DNA of 64,000 nucleotides, from contig NZ_VOBR01000028.1 of the NCBI RefSeq assembly GCF_007845675.1, forward strand, positions 62,001 to 126,000, in the 5' to 3' direction. Each line of letters begins with the position of its first letter. Position 1 is the stretch's first letter. A program made the position numbers and the translations under genes. Below are positions 17,161-26,595 of this stretch, in pieces. Source of the DNA: Lentzea tibetensis. Its GTDB lineage: Bacteria > Actinomycetota > Actinomycetes > Mycobacteriales > Pseudonocardiaceae. The notes under the pieces are model-generated. The model had not been told where the DNA came from and searched no databases. It worked only from the letters and a program-made list of their open reading frames with translations.

Positions 17161-18165
17161 ATGGTGAGGCGGCGCACGTTCCTGCTCGGGGCTTCGGCCC
17201 TTCCACTGCTCGGGGCCGCCGCGGCGACCCCGCTCGACGTCGGCCGAGCCGCCGCGGACCACTGGATCCGCACGGCGAGTCTCGGCGACAACAACTGGCA
17301 GAACGCGACGCTGCACAGCGGTGTGATGGCGCTCTACGAGGCGACCAGCGCCACCAAGTACCGCGACTACACGCTCAGCTGGGCGAACAAGCACGACTTC
17401 AAGCTGAGGACGTCGTCGAGCAACCCGCACTTCGCGGACTACCAGGCGGCCGGGCAGGCGTACCTCGACCTGTACGAGGACAAGCGCGAGCCGCAGCGGA
17501 TCGCCGCGCTGGTCAAGGAGATCGACGCGACGGTCGCGTCCGGGCGCGTCGACTACTGGTGGTGGGTGGACGCGCTGCACATGGCGATGCCGATCTTCGC
17601 CCGGCTCGGCAAGGCCGACTACGGCGACAAGCTGTACCGCTGGACGCGCACCCGGTTGTGGGACAACGGACTGTGGTGGCGGGACAAGAAGTACGTGGGC
17701 CGCAACGTCTACTGGTCGCGCGGCAACGGCTGGGCCATCGCGGCGCTCGCGAAGACGCTCGACGCGCTGCCCGCATCCTCGCCGTTCCGCGCCGGATACG
17801 TCGCCGACTTCCGGGCGATGGCGGCGTCGCTGGCTCGGGTGCAGCGCTCCGACGGGTTCTGGAACGTCAACCTGGGTGACCCGAAGGACCACCCAGGACC
17901 GGAGACGAGCGGCACCGCGTTCTTCACCTACGGACTGGCCTGGGGCGTCCGCGCCGGTGTGCTGGACGCGAGCGTCTACCGGCCGATCGCACTGCGCGGG
18001 TGGGACGGCATGGTGTCCGCGGCACTGCACTCGACCGGCAAGGTCGGGTACGTGCAGGGACAGGGCCAGCAGCCGTCCGACCACCAGCCGGTCAAACGGG
18101 ACGACACCGCCAACTTCGGCGTGGGCGCGTTCCTGCTGGCCTCCACCCAGGTGGCGCGGCTCTAA
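17161..18165 (+). CDS. Tat-exported unsaturated rhamnogalacturonyl hydrolase, family GH105
   Basis: 334 aa; ATG with GGTAGGAG upstream. Twin-arginine signal (VRRRTFLLGASALPLLGAAAA). The (alpha/alpha)6-barrel signatures of GH105/GH88 are visible: WWWVDALHMAMP (about 138-149, containing the catalytic Asp), YWSRGNGWAIAAL and ETSGTAFFTYGLAWG. Removes unsaturated galacturonyl residues from pectin oligosaccharides produced by lyases or hydrolases. Neighbour of the GH28 enzyme; together a small pectin-use locus. Confidence 0.88.
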   Translation: MVRRRTFLLGASALPLLGAAAATPLDVGRAAADHWIRTASLGDNNWQNATLHSGVMALYEATSATKYRDYTLSWANKHDFKLRTSSSNPHFADYQAAGQAYLDLYEDKREPQRIAALVKEIDATVASGRVDYWWWVDALHMAMPIFARLGKADYGDKLYRWTRTRLWDNGLWWRDKKYVGRNVYWSRGNGWAIAALAKTLDALPASSPFRAGYVADFRAMAASLARVQRSDGFWNVNLGDPKDHPGPETSGTAFFTYGLAWGVRAGVLDASVYRPIALRGWDGMVSAALHSTGKVGYVQGQGQQPSDHQPVKRDDTANFGVGAFLLASTQVARL

Positions 18166-19019
18166 CTCTGAGCGCGTTCCTCCTGACGCGCGCGCAGCGC
18201 GGCGCCAAGACGGGACATCACCGCGAAGTAGTGGGTCGGGGTGATCCGGGCGAGTGCGTCGAACACGTACGCGTCCGGTCCCACGAGTATCCGCGACTTC
18301 CCCCGCTCGACGCCGCGGTGGATGATCTCGGCCGCTTTGTCCGGTGTGGTCAGGGTGATGGCGTCGAAGTCCGCCGCCATGTCCTCGTGCGTCCGCCCGC
18401 GGCCCTCCGGGTCGTGGCGGATGCGCGCGTTGCGGATGATGTTCGTCCGGATGCCGCCCGGATGCACGGTCACCGCGCGCACGCCGGTGCCGAGCAGCTC
18501 CTGGCGCAGCGAGTCGGTGAAGCCGCGGATGGCGAACTTCGAGGCGCAGTAAGCACTCTGGTGCGGCATGCCGACCAGGCCGTACACGCTCGAGGTGTTC
18601 ACGATCACGCCGTCGTCCTGCGCGGTGAGGATCGGCAGGAACGCGCGGGTCCCGTTGACCACGCCCCAGAAGTTGATCTCGAACAGCCAGGCGTCGTCCT
18701 CGGGCACGGCGTCCTGGACGGCCGAGGCCGTCGCGACGCCCGCGTTGTTGAACACCGCCGCCAGCGGTGCGGGCAGCCATTCGCGAACCTCGTCGGCGAA
18801 CCGGTGCTGGTCGGCCGCGTCACGGACGTCCAGCACCCTGGTGAGCACCGGACCGCGCAACGACGCGGCGGTCTCGCTCAGGCCCGCCTCGTCCACGTCG
18901 GCCATGGCCACCGGGGATCCCAGGCCGGACAACCGTTGCGCCAGCGCGCGGCCGATGCCCGACGCGGCGCCGGTGATCATCACCGGGCGGCCTGCGATCC
19001 TGCGAGGTGGTCGGGGCAT
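18162..19019 (-). CDS. Short-chain dehydrogenase/reductase
   Basis: 285 aa; its ATG overlaps the P450 stop (TGATG). PVMITGAASGIGRALAQRL, FNNAG, NTSS and YCASKFAIRGFT (Tyr-x3-Lys) give a complete classical SDR. The C-terminal extension with KSRILVGPDAYVFD and the ITPTHYF motif is typical of the mycobacterial SDR group that pairs with P450s. Probably oxidises or reduces the product of the upstream P450. Its last bases overlap the tail of the GH105 gene by 4 bp. Confidence 0.87.
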   Translation of the reverse strand: MPRPPRRIAGRPVMITGAASGIGRALAQRLSGLGSPVAMADVDEAGLSETAASLRGPVLTRVLDVRDAADQHRFADEVREWLPAPLAAVFNNAGVATASAVQDAVPEDDAWLFEINFWGVVNGTRAFLPILTAQDDGVIVNTSSVYGLVGMPHQSAYCASKFAIRGFTDSLRQELLGTGVRAVTVHPGGIRTNIIRNARIRHDPEGRGRTHEDMAADFDAITLTTPDKAAEIIHRGVERGKSRILVGPDAYVFDALARITPTHYFAVMSRLGAALRARQEERAQS

Positions 19020-20311
19020 CAGTGCTCCTTGCCGTTGGGGGACTTCCGGTCGTGCACGATCGCCCGGCCACCGTGCGCCGGGGCGTTGGCGACGCCGCGC
19101 GAACGCCAGCGCTCGCCGGGTTCGCTCGTGGGCACCAGCGTGAGGTCGCGCAGCACGGTGCGGAGCACGACGTTCATCTCCATGGTCGCGAACGCGGCGC
19201 CGAGGCAGCGGCGCGTGCCACCGCCGAACGGGATCCACTGGTACAGGTCCGGTCGCGCGCCGAGGAACCGGGACGGATCGAACGCCCGCGCGTTCGGGAA
19301 CACCGACTCGTCCTCGTGGATCAGGGAGATGCTGACCAGCACGATGTAGCCCTTCGGCACGGTCCACCGCCCGAGCTGGAAGCCGTCGGTCTTCACCTGC
19401 CGTCCCACGAGGTCGATGACCGGACGGGTGCGCTGCACCTCGAGGATCGTCGCGTCGCGCAACGCGCTGCCGCCCGCGTCGACCTCGTGCGCGAGCGCCG
19501 CCAGCACATCGGGGTGGCGGCGCAGCCGTTCGACGGCCCAGGCCAGCGTCGTCGCCGTGGTCTCGTGCCCGGCCGCGAGCAGCGTGAGCAACTGGTCCGC
19601 GATGTCGCCGGTGCTCATCGCCGACCCGTCGTCGTAACGGCTCTGCAGCATCAGCGTGAGCACGTCGTCGCCGCCCTCCGCCTTGCTGATCAACCGGGCG
19701 ACGATCGCGTCGTACTCACGCCGCAGCGCGGCGAACCGGCCCCACGGCCCGCGCTCGCTCCTGGCCAGCGGCAGCACGGCCAGCCACGAGCCGAGCGAGA
19801 TGAGCCGGGGCAGCAGGTCCCGCAGCTGCGCGAACTCCGCGCCCTCCGCGCCGAACACCGCGCGCAGGATGATGTTCAGCGTGATCCGGGTCATCGACGG
19901 CAGCGTGGCGAAGACCTGGCCGCGCGGCCACGTCGCGAGCTCGCGCTCCGTCTCGTCCTCGACGATCCGCTCGTACGCCGCCAGCCTGCGGCCGTGGAAC
20001 GGCGGGGTGAGCAGCTTGCGCTGCCTGCGGTGCTCCTCCCCCACGAGCGAGAACAGCGAGCCGGGACCGAGCACGCGCCCGAGGTTCCGGTCGATCTTGT
20101 CCGTCGCGTCCGAGCCGGACAGGAACAGCTGCTTGATCTCGCCCGGATCGCTGATGACCAGTGCGCGGCCGAACGTCGGCAGGTTGACGGTGAACGCGTC
20201 CCCGTAGCGGTCGCGCATCCTCGGCATCCCGCGCCGCGGCACCGTCAGCGCGTAGGCGGCCTGCAGCAACCGCGGAGTGGCCGGGCCAGGAGGAAGCATC
20301 GCTGTCTTCAT
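19019..20311 (-). CDS. Cytochrome P450 (mycobacterial CYP135/138-like)
   Basis: 430 aa. I-helix AAGHETTAT, ExxR as EVQRTRP, and the haem Cys loop FGGGTRRCLGAAFA near residue 370. N-terminal LPPGPATPRLLQAA is the Pro-rich start seen in the mycobacterial CYP135/136/138 group. Monooxygenase with unknown substrate, needing external ferredoxin and reductase; no ferredoxin gene is adjacent. Translationally coupled to the SDR. Confidence 0.88.
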   Translation of the reverse strand: MKTAMLPPGPATPRLLQAAYALTVPRRGMPRMRDRYGDAFTVNLPTFGRALVISDPGEIKQLFLSGSDATDKIDRNLGRVLGPGSLFSLVGEEHRRQRKLLTPPFHGRRLAAYERIVEDETERELATWPRGQVFATLPSMTRITLNIILRAVFGAEGAEFAQLRDLLPRLISLGSWLAVLPLARSERGPWGRFAALRREYDAIVARLISKAEGGDDVLTLMLQSRYDDGSAMSTGDIADQLLTLLAAGHETTATTLAWAVERLRRHPDVLAALAHEVDAGGSALRDATILEVQRTRPVIDLVGRQVKTDGFQLGRWTVPKGYIVLVSISLIHEDESVFPNARAFDPSRFLGARPDLYQWIPFGGGTRRCLGAAFATMEMNVVLRTVLRDLTLVPTSEPGERWRSRGVANAPAHGGRAIVHDRKSPNGKEH

Positions 20312-20451
20312 CGGGCCCCACCTTTCCGCGTCACCAGCACCGTGCCAAGACCGCGACTGGCCCCACCCTCACCCGGCACGGTTCGCCGAGACGGCCTCCC
20401 CCGTGCAGACTTGCCCCGTGACTGATCACACTGCCGTGAAGGCCCGCTGAC

Positions 20452-21327
20452 ATGCACGCGGTCGGCCTCGTGCTGCACCCCCGGCGCAACTCCGAAGCCG
20501 CGGTGACGGCCGTGCTCGACTGGGCGTCGAACCGCGGCACCGAGATCCTCGGCATCGGCAACGAGATCGAACGGCTCAACTGCGCCGCGACCGCGGTGAC
20601 CGCCGCGGAGCTGGCCCGGCGGTCCGATCTGGTGGTCAGCCTCGGCGGCGACGGCACCATGCTGCGCGCGATGCGGCTGGCCGACGGGCAGGACGCCCCG
20701 GTGCTCGGCGTGAACCTGGGCAAGCTGGGCTTCCTGGCCGAGATCGACGTACCGGACCTCCCCGGCGCGCTCTCCGCCATCGACGGCCACGAGTTCCGCA
20801 TCGAGCCCCGGCTCGCGGTGGACGCCGTGCTCGCCGGCCGCACGGTCACCGCGTTCAACGACGTGGCGGTGGTGCGGGTACCGGGCGACGGCACGGCGGC
20901 GGTCGCGGTGTGCGTCTCCGGGCAGCCGTTCGTCAGCTACGCGGCCGACGCGGTCATCGTCGCCACCCCGACCGGGTCGACGGCCTACAGCTTCTCCGCT
21001 GGCGGGCCGATCACCAGCCCGGCCGTCGAGGCGCTGCTCGTCACGCCCGCCGCGCCGCACTCCGCGTACAGCCGCGGCGTGGTCCTGTCCGTGCACGACG
21101 AGCTGACGCTGGACATCCTGCCGTCCAGCGGACGACTCGCCGTCGAGGTGGACGGGGAGGTCGCCGGCTACGTCGAGCCGGGCGACCGGATCGAGCTGCG
21201 GGCACGCCCCGGTGCCGCGCGCGTGATCCGGCTCGGGATGACGACGTTCTACCAGCGCGCCCGGCGCAAGCTCCGGCTCACCGACTCGGCGGAGCTGCCG
21301 CCGAGCTGGCCCGACCCCAGCTCCTGA
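20452..21327 (+). CDS. nadK: NAD kinase
   Basis: 291 aa. GGDGTML (about 65-71) is the NAD-kinase diphosphate-binding motif, FNDVAVVR the conserved N-D pair, and TPTGSTAYSFSAGGPI the substrate loop. Phosphorylates NAD to NADP. It is probably a second copy, because the housekeeping nadK of actinobacteria normally sits beside recN. Its 3' end overlaps the convergent condensation gene by 79 bp, more than usual. Confidence 0.88.
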   Translation: MHAVGLVLHPRRNSEAAVTAVLDWASNRGTEILGIGNEIERLNCAATAVTAAELARRSDLVVSLGGDGTMLRAMRLADGQDAPVLGVNLGKLGFLAEIDVPDLPGALSAIDGHEFRIEPRLAVDAVLAGRTVTAFNDVAVVRVPGDGTAAVAVCVSGQPFVSYAADAVIVATPTGSTAYSFSAGGPITSPAVEALLVTPAAPHSAYSRGVVLSVHDELTLDILPSSGRLAVEVDGEVAGYVEPGDRIELRARPGAARVIRLGMTTFYQRARRKLRLTDSAELPPSWPDPSS

Positions 21328-22505
21328 ACCCGCCCCGGCAGAGCGTCCAGGACGTCGTCCACCACGTGCCTCGCCCACCCGTTCCCGTTGCCGCTCATGT
21401 GCGTCACCAGCGCACCGTCGACCGCGCTGCGGAACCGCAGGCCGAGGTTCTCGGTGCGCACGCTGTCCGGTGGTCCAGCGGCGTCCACCACGGTCGCGGA
21501 CACCGGTCCAAAAGAGACGGTGCCGGGCCGCAACTGGGGAACGAGCTCGACGAACGGCGGGAACCCGCCCGGCTGCGCGTAGTGGGGGTTCATCCGCATC
21601 GTCTCCCACCACGGGAACCGGGAGTACCGCTGCGCGCCGATGACGTGCTCGTTGACCAGCCGCAGGTCCGCGCACGCGTCGAGTGGCACGGCGAGGTTCA
21701 CCGGTACCAGGCACGGCCCGATCATCGTGCGCCAGCGCGGGTGGTCGCGGCGCAGGAACACGGTGGCGAACGGCAGGTGGTCCCCCGCCGACACGTGGCC
21801 GGCCATCGCATCGGTCAGCAACGCCAGCAGCAAGGCGAACGGGCTGCTCCGCTGGGCACGGGCGCGCGACTCCAGCAGGGTCGCGTCCGGCAGCACCACG
21901 CGCCTCGAAGCGAACGGTTCGCTCGACTGCGCGGGTGAGGCGAACCGCACGTCACCCAGCGCCCGGCACCACCACGCCTGGGCTTCCGCGTAACCGGAGC
22001 GCATGAGATCCGCTTCGTACACGGCGAACTCGCCGTACTGGCCGGTCGGGGCGGCGGGTGCCGCGGCTCCGCACCGCGCCGAGTAGAGCGCCGCCAGGTC
22101 GTCCAGGACGCGCCACAACGTCGACGCGTCGCTCAGCAGGTGGTGCACGTGCAGCGAGAGAAGCCGCTCTCGCGGGGAGAACCGGAGCTTCAGCGGGGTG
22201 TGCGCCGATGACGAGACCGGGGTGTGCAGCCACTCGGCCGGGCCGAGGACGTCGTCGACCACCGAGAAGTCGGGTTCGACGACGTCCTCCACCACCTGCA
22301 CCGGCCCGTCCAGGCGCGTGCGCAACAGCTCGTGCCTGGCCAGCAGATCCTCAGCCGCGGCGCGCAGCAGCTGGAGGTCTAGAGCACCGTCGAACCGCAC
22401 CACCGCGTTCATCGTGAACCACGGGCCGGTGAGGAGCCCCGGCCTGCTCCGGTCCAGCCAGAGGACGGAACGCTGCAACAGCGATGCGGGCCACGTCCTG
22501 CCCAT
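21249..22505 (-). CDS. Stand-alone condensation-domain protein (NRPS C-domain superfamily)
   Basis: 418 aa; ATG overlaps the glycosyltransferase stop. N-terminal half (LLQRSVLWLDRSRPGLL, LLARHELLRTRLDG) and active site HHLLSDAST at 121-129 match the condensation/CAT acyltransferase fold. The canonical HHxxxDG has its Gly replaced by Ala (HHLLSDA). No adenylation or carrier domain is attached, so it must act in trans, most likely taking an acyl group from the ACP encoded at 26592-26858. Last gene of the eight-gene operon; its 3' end overlaps nadK. Confidence 0.8.
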   Translation of the reverse strand: MGRTWPASLLQRSVLWLDRSRPGLLTGPWFTMNAVVRFDGALDLQLLRAAAEDLLARHELLRTRLDGPVQVVEDVVEPDFSVVDDVLGPAEWLHTPVSSSAHTPLKLRFSPRERLLSLHVHHLLSDASTLWRVLDDLAALYSARCGAAAPAAPTGQYGEFAVYEADLMRSGYAEAQAWWCRALGDVRFASPAQSSEPFASRRVVLPDATLLESRARAQRSSPFALLLALLTDAMAGHVSAGDHLPFATVFLRRDHPRWRTMIGPCLVPVNLAVPLDACADLRLVNEHVIGAQRYSRFPWWETMRMNPHYAQPGGFPPFVELVPQLRPGTVSFGPVSATVVDAAGPPDSVRTENLGLRFRSAVDGALVTHMSGNGNGWARHVVDDVLDALPGRVQELGSGQLGGSSAESVSRSLRRARW

Positions 22506-23554
22506 CAGGACTCCCCCGAGGTCAAGATCGAGCTGAGGTCGGGCACCGTCCGCGCGACGCCGAGCAACGCCTCGTGCAGCGACGCGAGCACGTCGGACGA
22601 ACATCCCTGCGCGCGCCATGCGTCGAGCGTGATCCCGAAGCCGAGTCGTTGCCACAGCTCGGAGTTGCGCTGCTCGTGCGCGCCGAACGGTTCGAGGAAC
22701 GCCAGCGGCGTCGCGGACCACAGCGAGTCCAGCAGCGTGCCACCGCCCGGTTTGCTCACCGCGGCCATCGACACCCGCATGAGGTCGAACGAGCTGTGGT
22801 GGCCGGTCCCGCGTGCGAAGGACGTGCGTGAACCGTGGCGCAGCCTGCCGAACGGCGGGTAGCCGTCGTCGATCCACGGGTGCCACGACGGGTCGATCAG
22901 GTGGTAGCGGACGCCGGGGTCGTCCAGCACGGCGTCGGACTCCTCGTGCGCGACGACGTCGAGTTCGAAGCCGGCGGTCAGCAGCTCGCTCGCGTGCGAG
23001 AGGTACGTGCCCATCCCCCAGCCACCACCGTGCAGCAGCAACGCGTGCGAGCGTTCTGACCACGGCACCGGTGGCTCGTGCGACACCGGGATCGTCAGCG
23101 GCAGCGTGCCCTGATCCGCGTCGGCCAGCCACACGCTCCCCGGTGGGCTCACGCCGCGGAAGGACGGCGATGCGGTCGAGTCCACGTGGCACACGTGCAC
23201 CTGCACGTCATCGCGCGAGGACGCATAACGCTCCACAATGGACAACCAGTACCCGGAGAACACGACGAACCGCCGCGCGCCGCGCGCGGCCCACTCCGCG
23301 AACAACGAGTCCACCCGCGAGTCCGAAACCGCGTCACCGGGGTTCGAAGCGACCCGCTGGCCGACGAGCGCCGCCCGGAAGTCGCGGTGGAACGCGGCCT
23401 TCATCGCCCGTGTCGTGGCCAGCTTCTCCTCCGGCAGCAACCGTTCCAGCACGGTCACCCGCGCCGGAACCCCTCGCTCGCGGAGGCGGTCGGCGAGCAG
23501 CAGGCCGGGCACGTGCACGCCGAGCGCCACCCCCGAGGTGAGGATCTCGATCAC
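22505..23554 (-). CDS. GT-B glycosyltransferase-like protein
   Basis: 349 aa from a GTG overlapping the kinase stop. Two Rossmann-like halves; the N-terminus (ILTSGVALGVHVPGLLLADR) resembles UDP-glycosyltransferases. LLHGGGWGMGTYL (about 170-182) and SKPGGGTLLDSLWSATPL (about 270-287) resemble the MurG/UGT donor-binding loop. A glycosyl-transfer role within the cluster is likely but the donor and acceptor are unknown. Members of this group are poorly characterised, so a non-glycosyl role is possible. Confidence 0.65.
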   Translation of the reverse strand: MIEILTSGVALGVHVPGLLLADRLRERGVPARVTVLERLLPEEKLATTRAMKAAFHRDFRAALVGQRVASNPGDAVSDSRVDSLFAEWAARGARRFVVFSGYWLSIVERYASSRDDVQVHVCHVDSTASPSFRGVSPPGSVWLADADQGTLPLTIPVSHEPPVPWSERSHALLLHGGGWGMGTYLSHASELLTAGFELDVVAHEESDAVLDDPGVRYHLIDPSWHPWIDDGYPPFGRLRHGSRTSFARGTGHHSSFDLMRVSMAAVSKPGGGTLLDSLWSATPLAFLEPFGAHEQRNSELWQRLGFGITLDAWRAQGCSSDVLASLHEALLGVARTVPDLSSILTSGES

Positions 23555-24468
23555 CGTTCCAGCCGTTCGACGGCGTCCCGCAGGTGGGCGTGCACCAGCT
23601 GGTTCAGCGGCCCGCCCGTGGTGCCGCGCGGCGTCGCCTCGACGGTCATGATCAGGTACAGGTACGCGCGGTACAGGTCCAGCCGGATCCGCGCCGACGA
23701 GGTGAGATCCAGGTGGTAGCCGGCGAGGAAGTCCGCGTCGTCCTCGATCAACCCGAAGAGCCCCAGCGACGGCATGTCCGCCAGCGGATCGCCCCAGAAC
23801 GACCGCTCGCCGTCGACGATCCCGGTGATGCGGTCACCGTCGACGAGCACGTTGCCCGGCCACAGGTCGAAGTGGACCAGCACCGGTTCCCGCACCTCGG
23901 CCAGCGTCTCGCGCGCCGCGGTCAGCACACCCCGCACGCGGTCGGCGGACACCGGCAGGTCGACGCCGTAGAAGGCCGCGTCGTCGAGCACCGCGGTCAT
24001 CATGGACGTGAACGCCGTCGGCCAGTCCGGTGCCCGTTCTCCCTGCGGGTAGCCGAAAGCGGTACCGGTCACCCGGTGCAGCCGGGCCACGGTCGCACCG
24101 AGCTGCGAGCGAAGCGCGCCGCGGTGCGGTGCGAGCTGTTCCGCGTGCTCGAACCAGTTCACGCCGGGGCACTCGGTCATCAGCAACCAGTCCGACGGCA
24201 CGATCTCCTTGGCGGTGTCCAGGTGCACCACCTCAGGCACCGGCAGGACGCCGGCCGCGGCGCGGTAGAACGCGGCCTCGGTCGACAACAGGTCGTGCTC
24301 GTACGACAGGCCTCCGGCCTTCGGCGCGACCTTGAGCACCCACCGGCGGTCGCCCGCCGCGACCCGGTAGGTGGAGTTGAAGGTGCCGCCGCCGATCTCG
24401 TGCACCTCGACGGGGCCGGGAACGCCAGCGGCGCGCAGCAGTTCGATCAGCTTCCAGGCGTCGGTCAC
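23551..24468 (-). CDS. APH-fold phosphotransferase (aminoglycoside/choline kinase-like)
   Basis: 305 aa; GTG overlaps the oxidoreductase stop by 4 bp. Lys-containing VLKVAPK (about 45), catalytic loop VHFDLWPGNVL (about 205-215, HxDxxxxN) and IVDGERSFWGDPLADM (metal-binding Asp) are intact. ATP-dependent phosphorylation of a small hydroxylated molecule, perhaps a sugar or amino alcohol of the pathway, or self-resistance by phosphorylating the product. The choice between the two cannot be made from sequence. Confidence 0.8.
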   Translation of the reverse strand: MTDAWKLIELLRAAGVPGPVEVHEIGGGTFNSTYRVAAGDRRWVLKVAPKAGGLSYEHDLLSTEAAFYRAAAGVLPVPEVVHLDTAKEIVPSDWLLMTECPGVNWFEHAEQLAPHRGALRSQLGATVARLHRVTGTAFGYPQGERAPDWPTAFTSMMTAVLDDAAFYGVDLPVSADRVRGVLTAARETLAEVREPVLVHFDLWPGNVLVDGDRITGIVDGERSFWGDPLADMPSLGLFGLIEDDADFLAGYHLDLTSSARIRLDLYRAYLYLIMTVEATPRGTTGGPLNQLVHAHLRDAVERLER

Positions 24469-25415
24469 CGGGCCTCCTCGGCGTTCTCGTGGATCTCGGC
24501 CATCAGCGCGATGCGCTCGGCGGCGTCGCCGAGGTCGGGACGTGCCCCACCGGACACGAGCGCGTGGAACCGGCGCAGCTGCTCGGTGTAGTAGGCCATC
24601 GCGGGGAAGGACTCGATCTCGGTGCGGCCGTCGGCCCACCGGACGGCCAGGTTGAGCGGCAGCGCTCCCGCGGTCGGGCGGAGGAAGTTCCGGACGCGGA
24701 CGCTCGCGTGCTCGAACCAGTACTCGTGCTCCGCGACGTGCGTGGCGTCCCACGAGCATTCGAGCACCGCGGACACCTCGCCCGGCAGGTCCAGGCTCGC
24801 GGTGAACGCCACGTCGACGCCGCCGATGCTGGACTTCCTGCCGTTGCCGCGCGCACCACCCAGTCCGACGGTGGCCTGCACGGCCTGGAGCCAGTAGCAG
24901 GCGGCGTCGAGGAAGATGCCGCCGCCGAGCTCGGGACGCAGCCGGTAACCGCCTGCGGGAAGGCCGAACCGGATCCGCGTCCGCATCGCGCGCAACCGGC
25001 CCCACCGCGAGCCGGCCCGCACGGCCTCCTGCCACGGATGTCCCGCGGTGGGCAGGGCCTCCACCACGTGCACACCCGAGGCGGCCTCCGCCAGCGAAGC
25101 CACCTCGTCCGCGTTGAGACACAAGGGTTTCTCGACCAGCACGTGCTTGCCAGCCGACGCGGCGGCGACCGCCCAGCGGTGGTGGGCCGAGTTGTGCAGC
25201 GACACGTAGACGGTGTTCACCGCCGGGTCCTCGACCAGTGCTGCGTAGTCCTGGTGCACGTGCGGCACACCGTGCTTCTCCGCGAACACCCGCGCGCGAT
25301 CGGGGTCGCTCGCCGCCACCGCGACCACACCGACGTCCGGGTTGTCGCGGCTCGGTGCGACGACGGCGCGTTCCGCGATGCCCGTCGCACCGATGAGCCC
25401 GACCTCAAGCCGCAT
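24465..25415 (-). CDS. Gfo/Idh/MocA family oxidoreductase
   Basis: 316 aa. NAD(P)-binding LEVGLIGATGIAERAVV at 3-19, and VLVEKPLC near 95-102 carries the conserved EKP Lys. The C-terminal beta-sheet substrate domain contains GGGIFLDAACYWLQA. Typically oxidises or reduces a sugar, inositol or cyclitol hydroxyl. It overlaps the ATP-grasp gene by 11 bp. Suggests that a sugar-like or cyclitol building block is made in this operon. Confidence 0.85.
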   Translation of the reverse strand: MRLEVGLIGATGIAERAVVAPSRDNPDVGVVAVAASDPDRARVFAEKHGVPHVHQDYAALVEDPAVNTVYVSLHNSAHHRWAVAAASAGKHVLVEKPLCLNADEVASLAEAASGVHVVEALPTAGHPWQEAVRAGSRWGRLRAMRTRIRFGLPAGGYRLRPELGGGIFLDAACYWLQAVQATVGLGGARGNGRKSSIGGVDVAFTASLDLPGEVSAVLECSWDATHVAEHEYWFEHASVRVRNFLRPTAGALPLNLAVRWADGRTEIESFPAMAYYTEQLRRFHALVSGGARPDLGDAAERIALMAEIHENAEEAR

Positions 25416-26595
25416 GGATCGTTCCTCGCGGCAGCACGCCCGCACCCGCGAACGACGAGAGCACGAGGTCGCGCAGTCCCAGCACGTCGCGCGGCCGGCA
25501 GCGGAGCGCGCAGTGGACCCGTCCGGACGGCGATGCGACGACACCACCCCCGAGCACGACGCACCCCGCACCGGGTCCGCCCCGGTAGAGCAGGCCGTCG
25601 GAAGCGAGCGCCCGCACGAGGTCGGCCACGCCGGTTCCGGGTGGCACGCCGAGCTCGACCTGCCACAGGTGCGACCGCAGGTCACCGTCACCGAAGCGCC
25701 GGTCGAGCTCGAGCGACAGCCGGCCGAGCGAGTACCGCGCGTTGATCTCCAGCACGGGTACCAGCGTGTCGTCCGCGAGCAGCATCGCGTCGATCGACAG
25801 CGGTCCGAAGTAGCCGGCCTCCGCCACGCACTCGGCCACCGCGAGCACCGCCTGCCGCCAGCCCTGCTCCTCGGCCACCGCCATGAGCCCGTCGCTCAGC
25901 GGTCCCGAGCCCGCGTACCGGAAGCCGCGGTTGCGCACCACCTGCGCGCCGAGCCACCGCCAGGCACCGTCCTGGGTCACCTCACCGTGCGCCGACAGGT
26001 CGTGCCGCTTGGCGAACAGCGGCTGGACGACCAGCTCCACCCGCTTGCTCTGGCGGGCGAGAACCCGAGTGACCGCCCGCAGCACGCCCGGTGAGGAGAC
26101 CTCGACCGACCCGCGCCCGGACACCCCGTACGGATCCTTGACCACCGCCGGACCGTCCAGGTCGGACACGAGCTGCTCCACCGCGGCCGCGGAGCGGGCG
26201 ACGACCCCGGCACCCGGCAGCCCCAGTTCGACGACCAGCTCGTTCGACCACGTCTTGGAGTTGACCCGCGCGACGGCGTCCACCGCGGGCAACCGCGTCG
26301 TCGACAGCGCGGCGACCTCAGTGGTGACCGCGTACGGCACGATCTCCTTGTCGAGCAAGAACCCCACGTGAGAACCGGAGTGGTGGCGGAACCGCAGCCC
26401 CGCCTCGTCCCACGACTCCAGCAGCACCGGATCCAGCGGGTTGCGCGTGACCAGCGTGTCGTCCGGCGAGCAGAACCCGGCCAGCAGCTCGTCCATCGCG
26501 GAGACGTCGCCGGAGCCGGGTACGGCGGGCAGGTTCGCGAGATCAGCCGGCCGCCACGCGCGCTCGGCGTCGAACGATCCCAGCCAGTACCTCAT
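25405..26595 (-). CDS. ATP-grasp ligase, candidate aminoacyl-ACP ligase
   Basis: 396 aa. ATP-grasp core: NSKTWSNELVVELGLP, AVVKDPYGVSGRGS (the Lys and glycine-rich lid) and LEINARYSLGRLSLEL (metal ligands EIN). The start overlaps the stop of the ACP gene. In butirosin biosynthesis the ATP-grasp enzyme BtrJ charges the ACP BtrI with glutamate; the gene pairing here suggests a similar loading of an amino or hydroxy acid onto the neighbouring ACP (inference). Confidence 0.75.
   Translation of the reverse strand: MRYWLGSFDAERAWRPADLANLPAVPGSGDVSAMDELLAGFCSPDDTLVTRNPLDPVLLESWDEAGLRFRHHSGSHVGFLLDKEIVPYAVTTEVAALSTTRLPAVDAVARVNSKTWSNELVVELGLPGAGVVARSAAAVEQLVSDLDGPAVVKDPYGVSGRGSVEVSSPGVLRAVTRVLARQSKRVELVVQPLFAKRHDLSAHGEVTQDGAWRWLGAQVVRNRGFRYAGSGPLSDGLMAVAEEQGWRQAVLAVAECVAEAGYFGPLSIDAMLLADDTLVPVLEINARYSLGRLSLELDRRFGDGDLRSHLWQVELGVPPGTGVADLVRALASDGLLYRGGPGAGCVVLGGGVVASPSGRVHCALRCRPRDVLGLRDLVLSSFAGAGVLPRGTIHAA

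Noticed and set aside
21249-23192. A 647-codon frame joining part of the glycosyltransferase region to the condensation gene
   Set aside because: The first 229 codons are an out-of-frame shadow; the condensation gene starts at the ATG at 22505.
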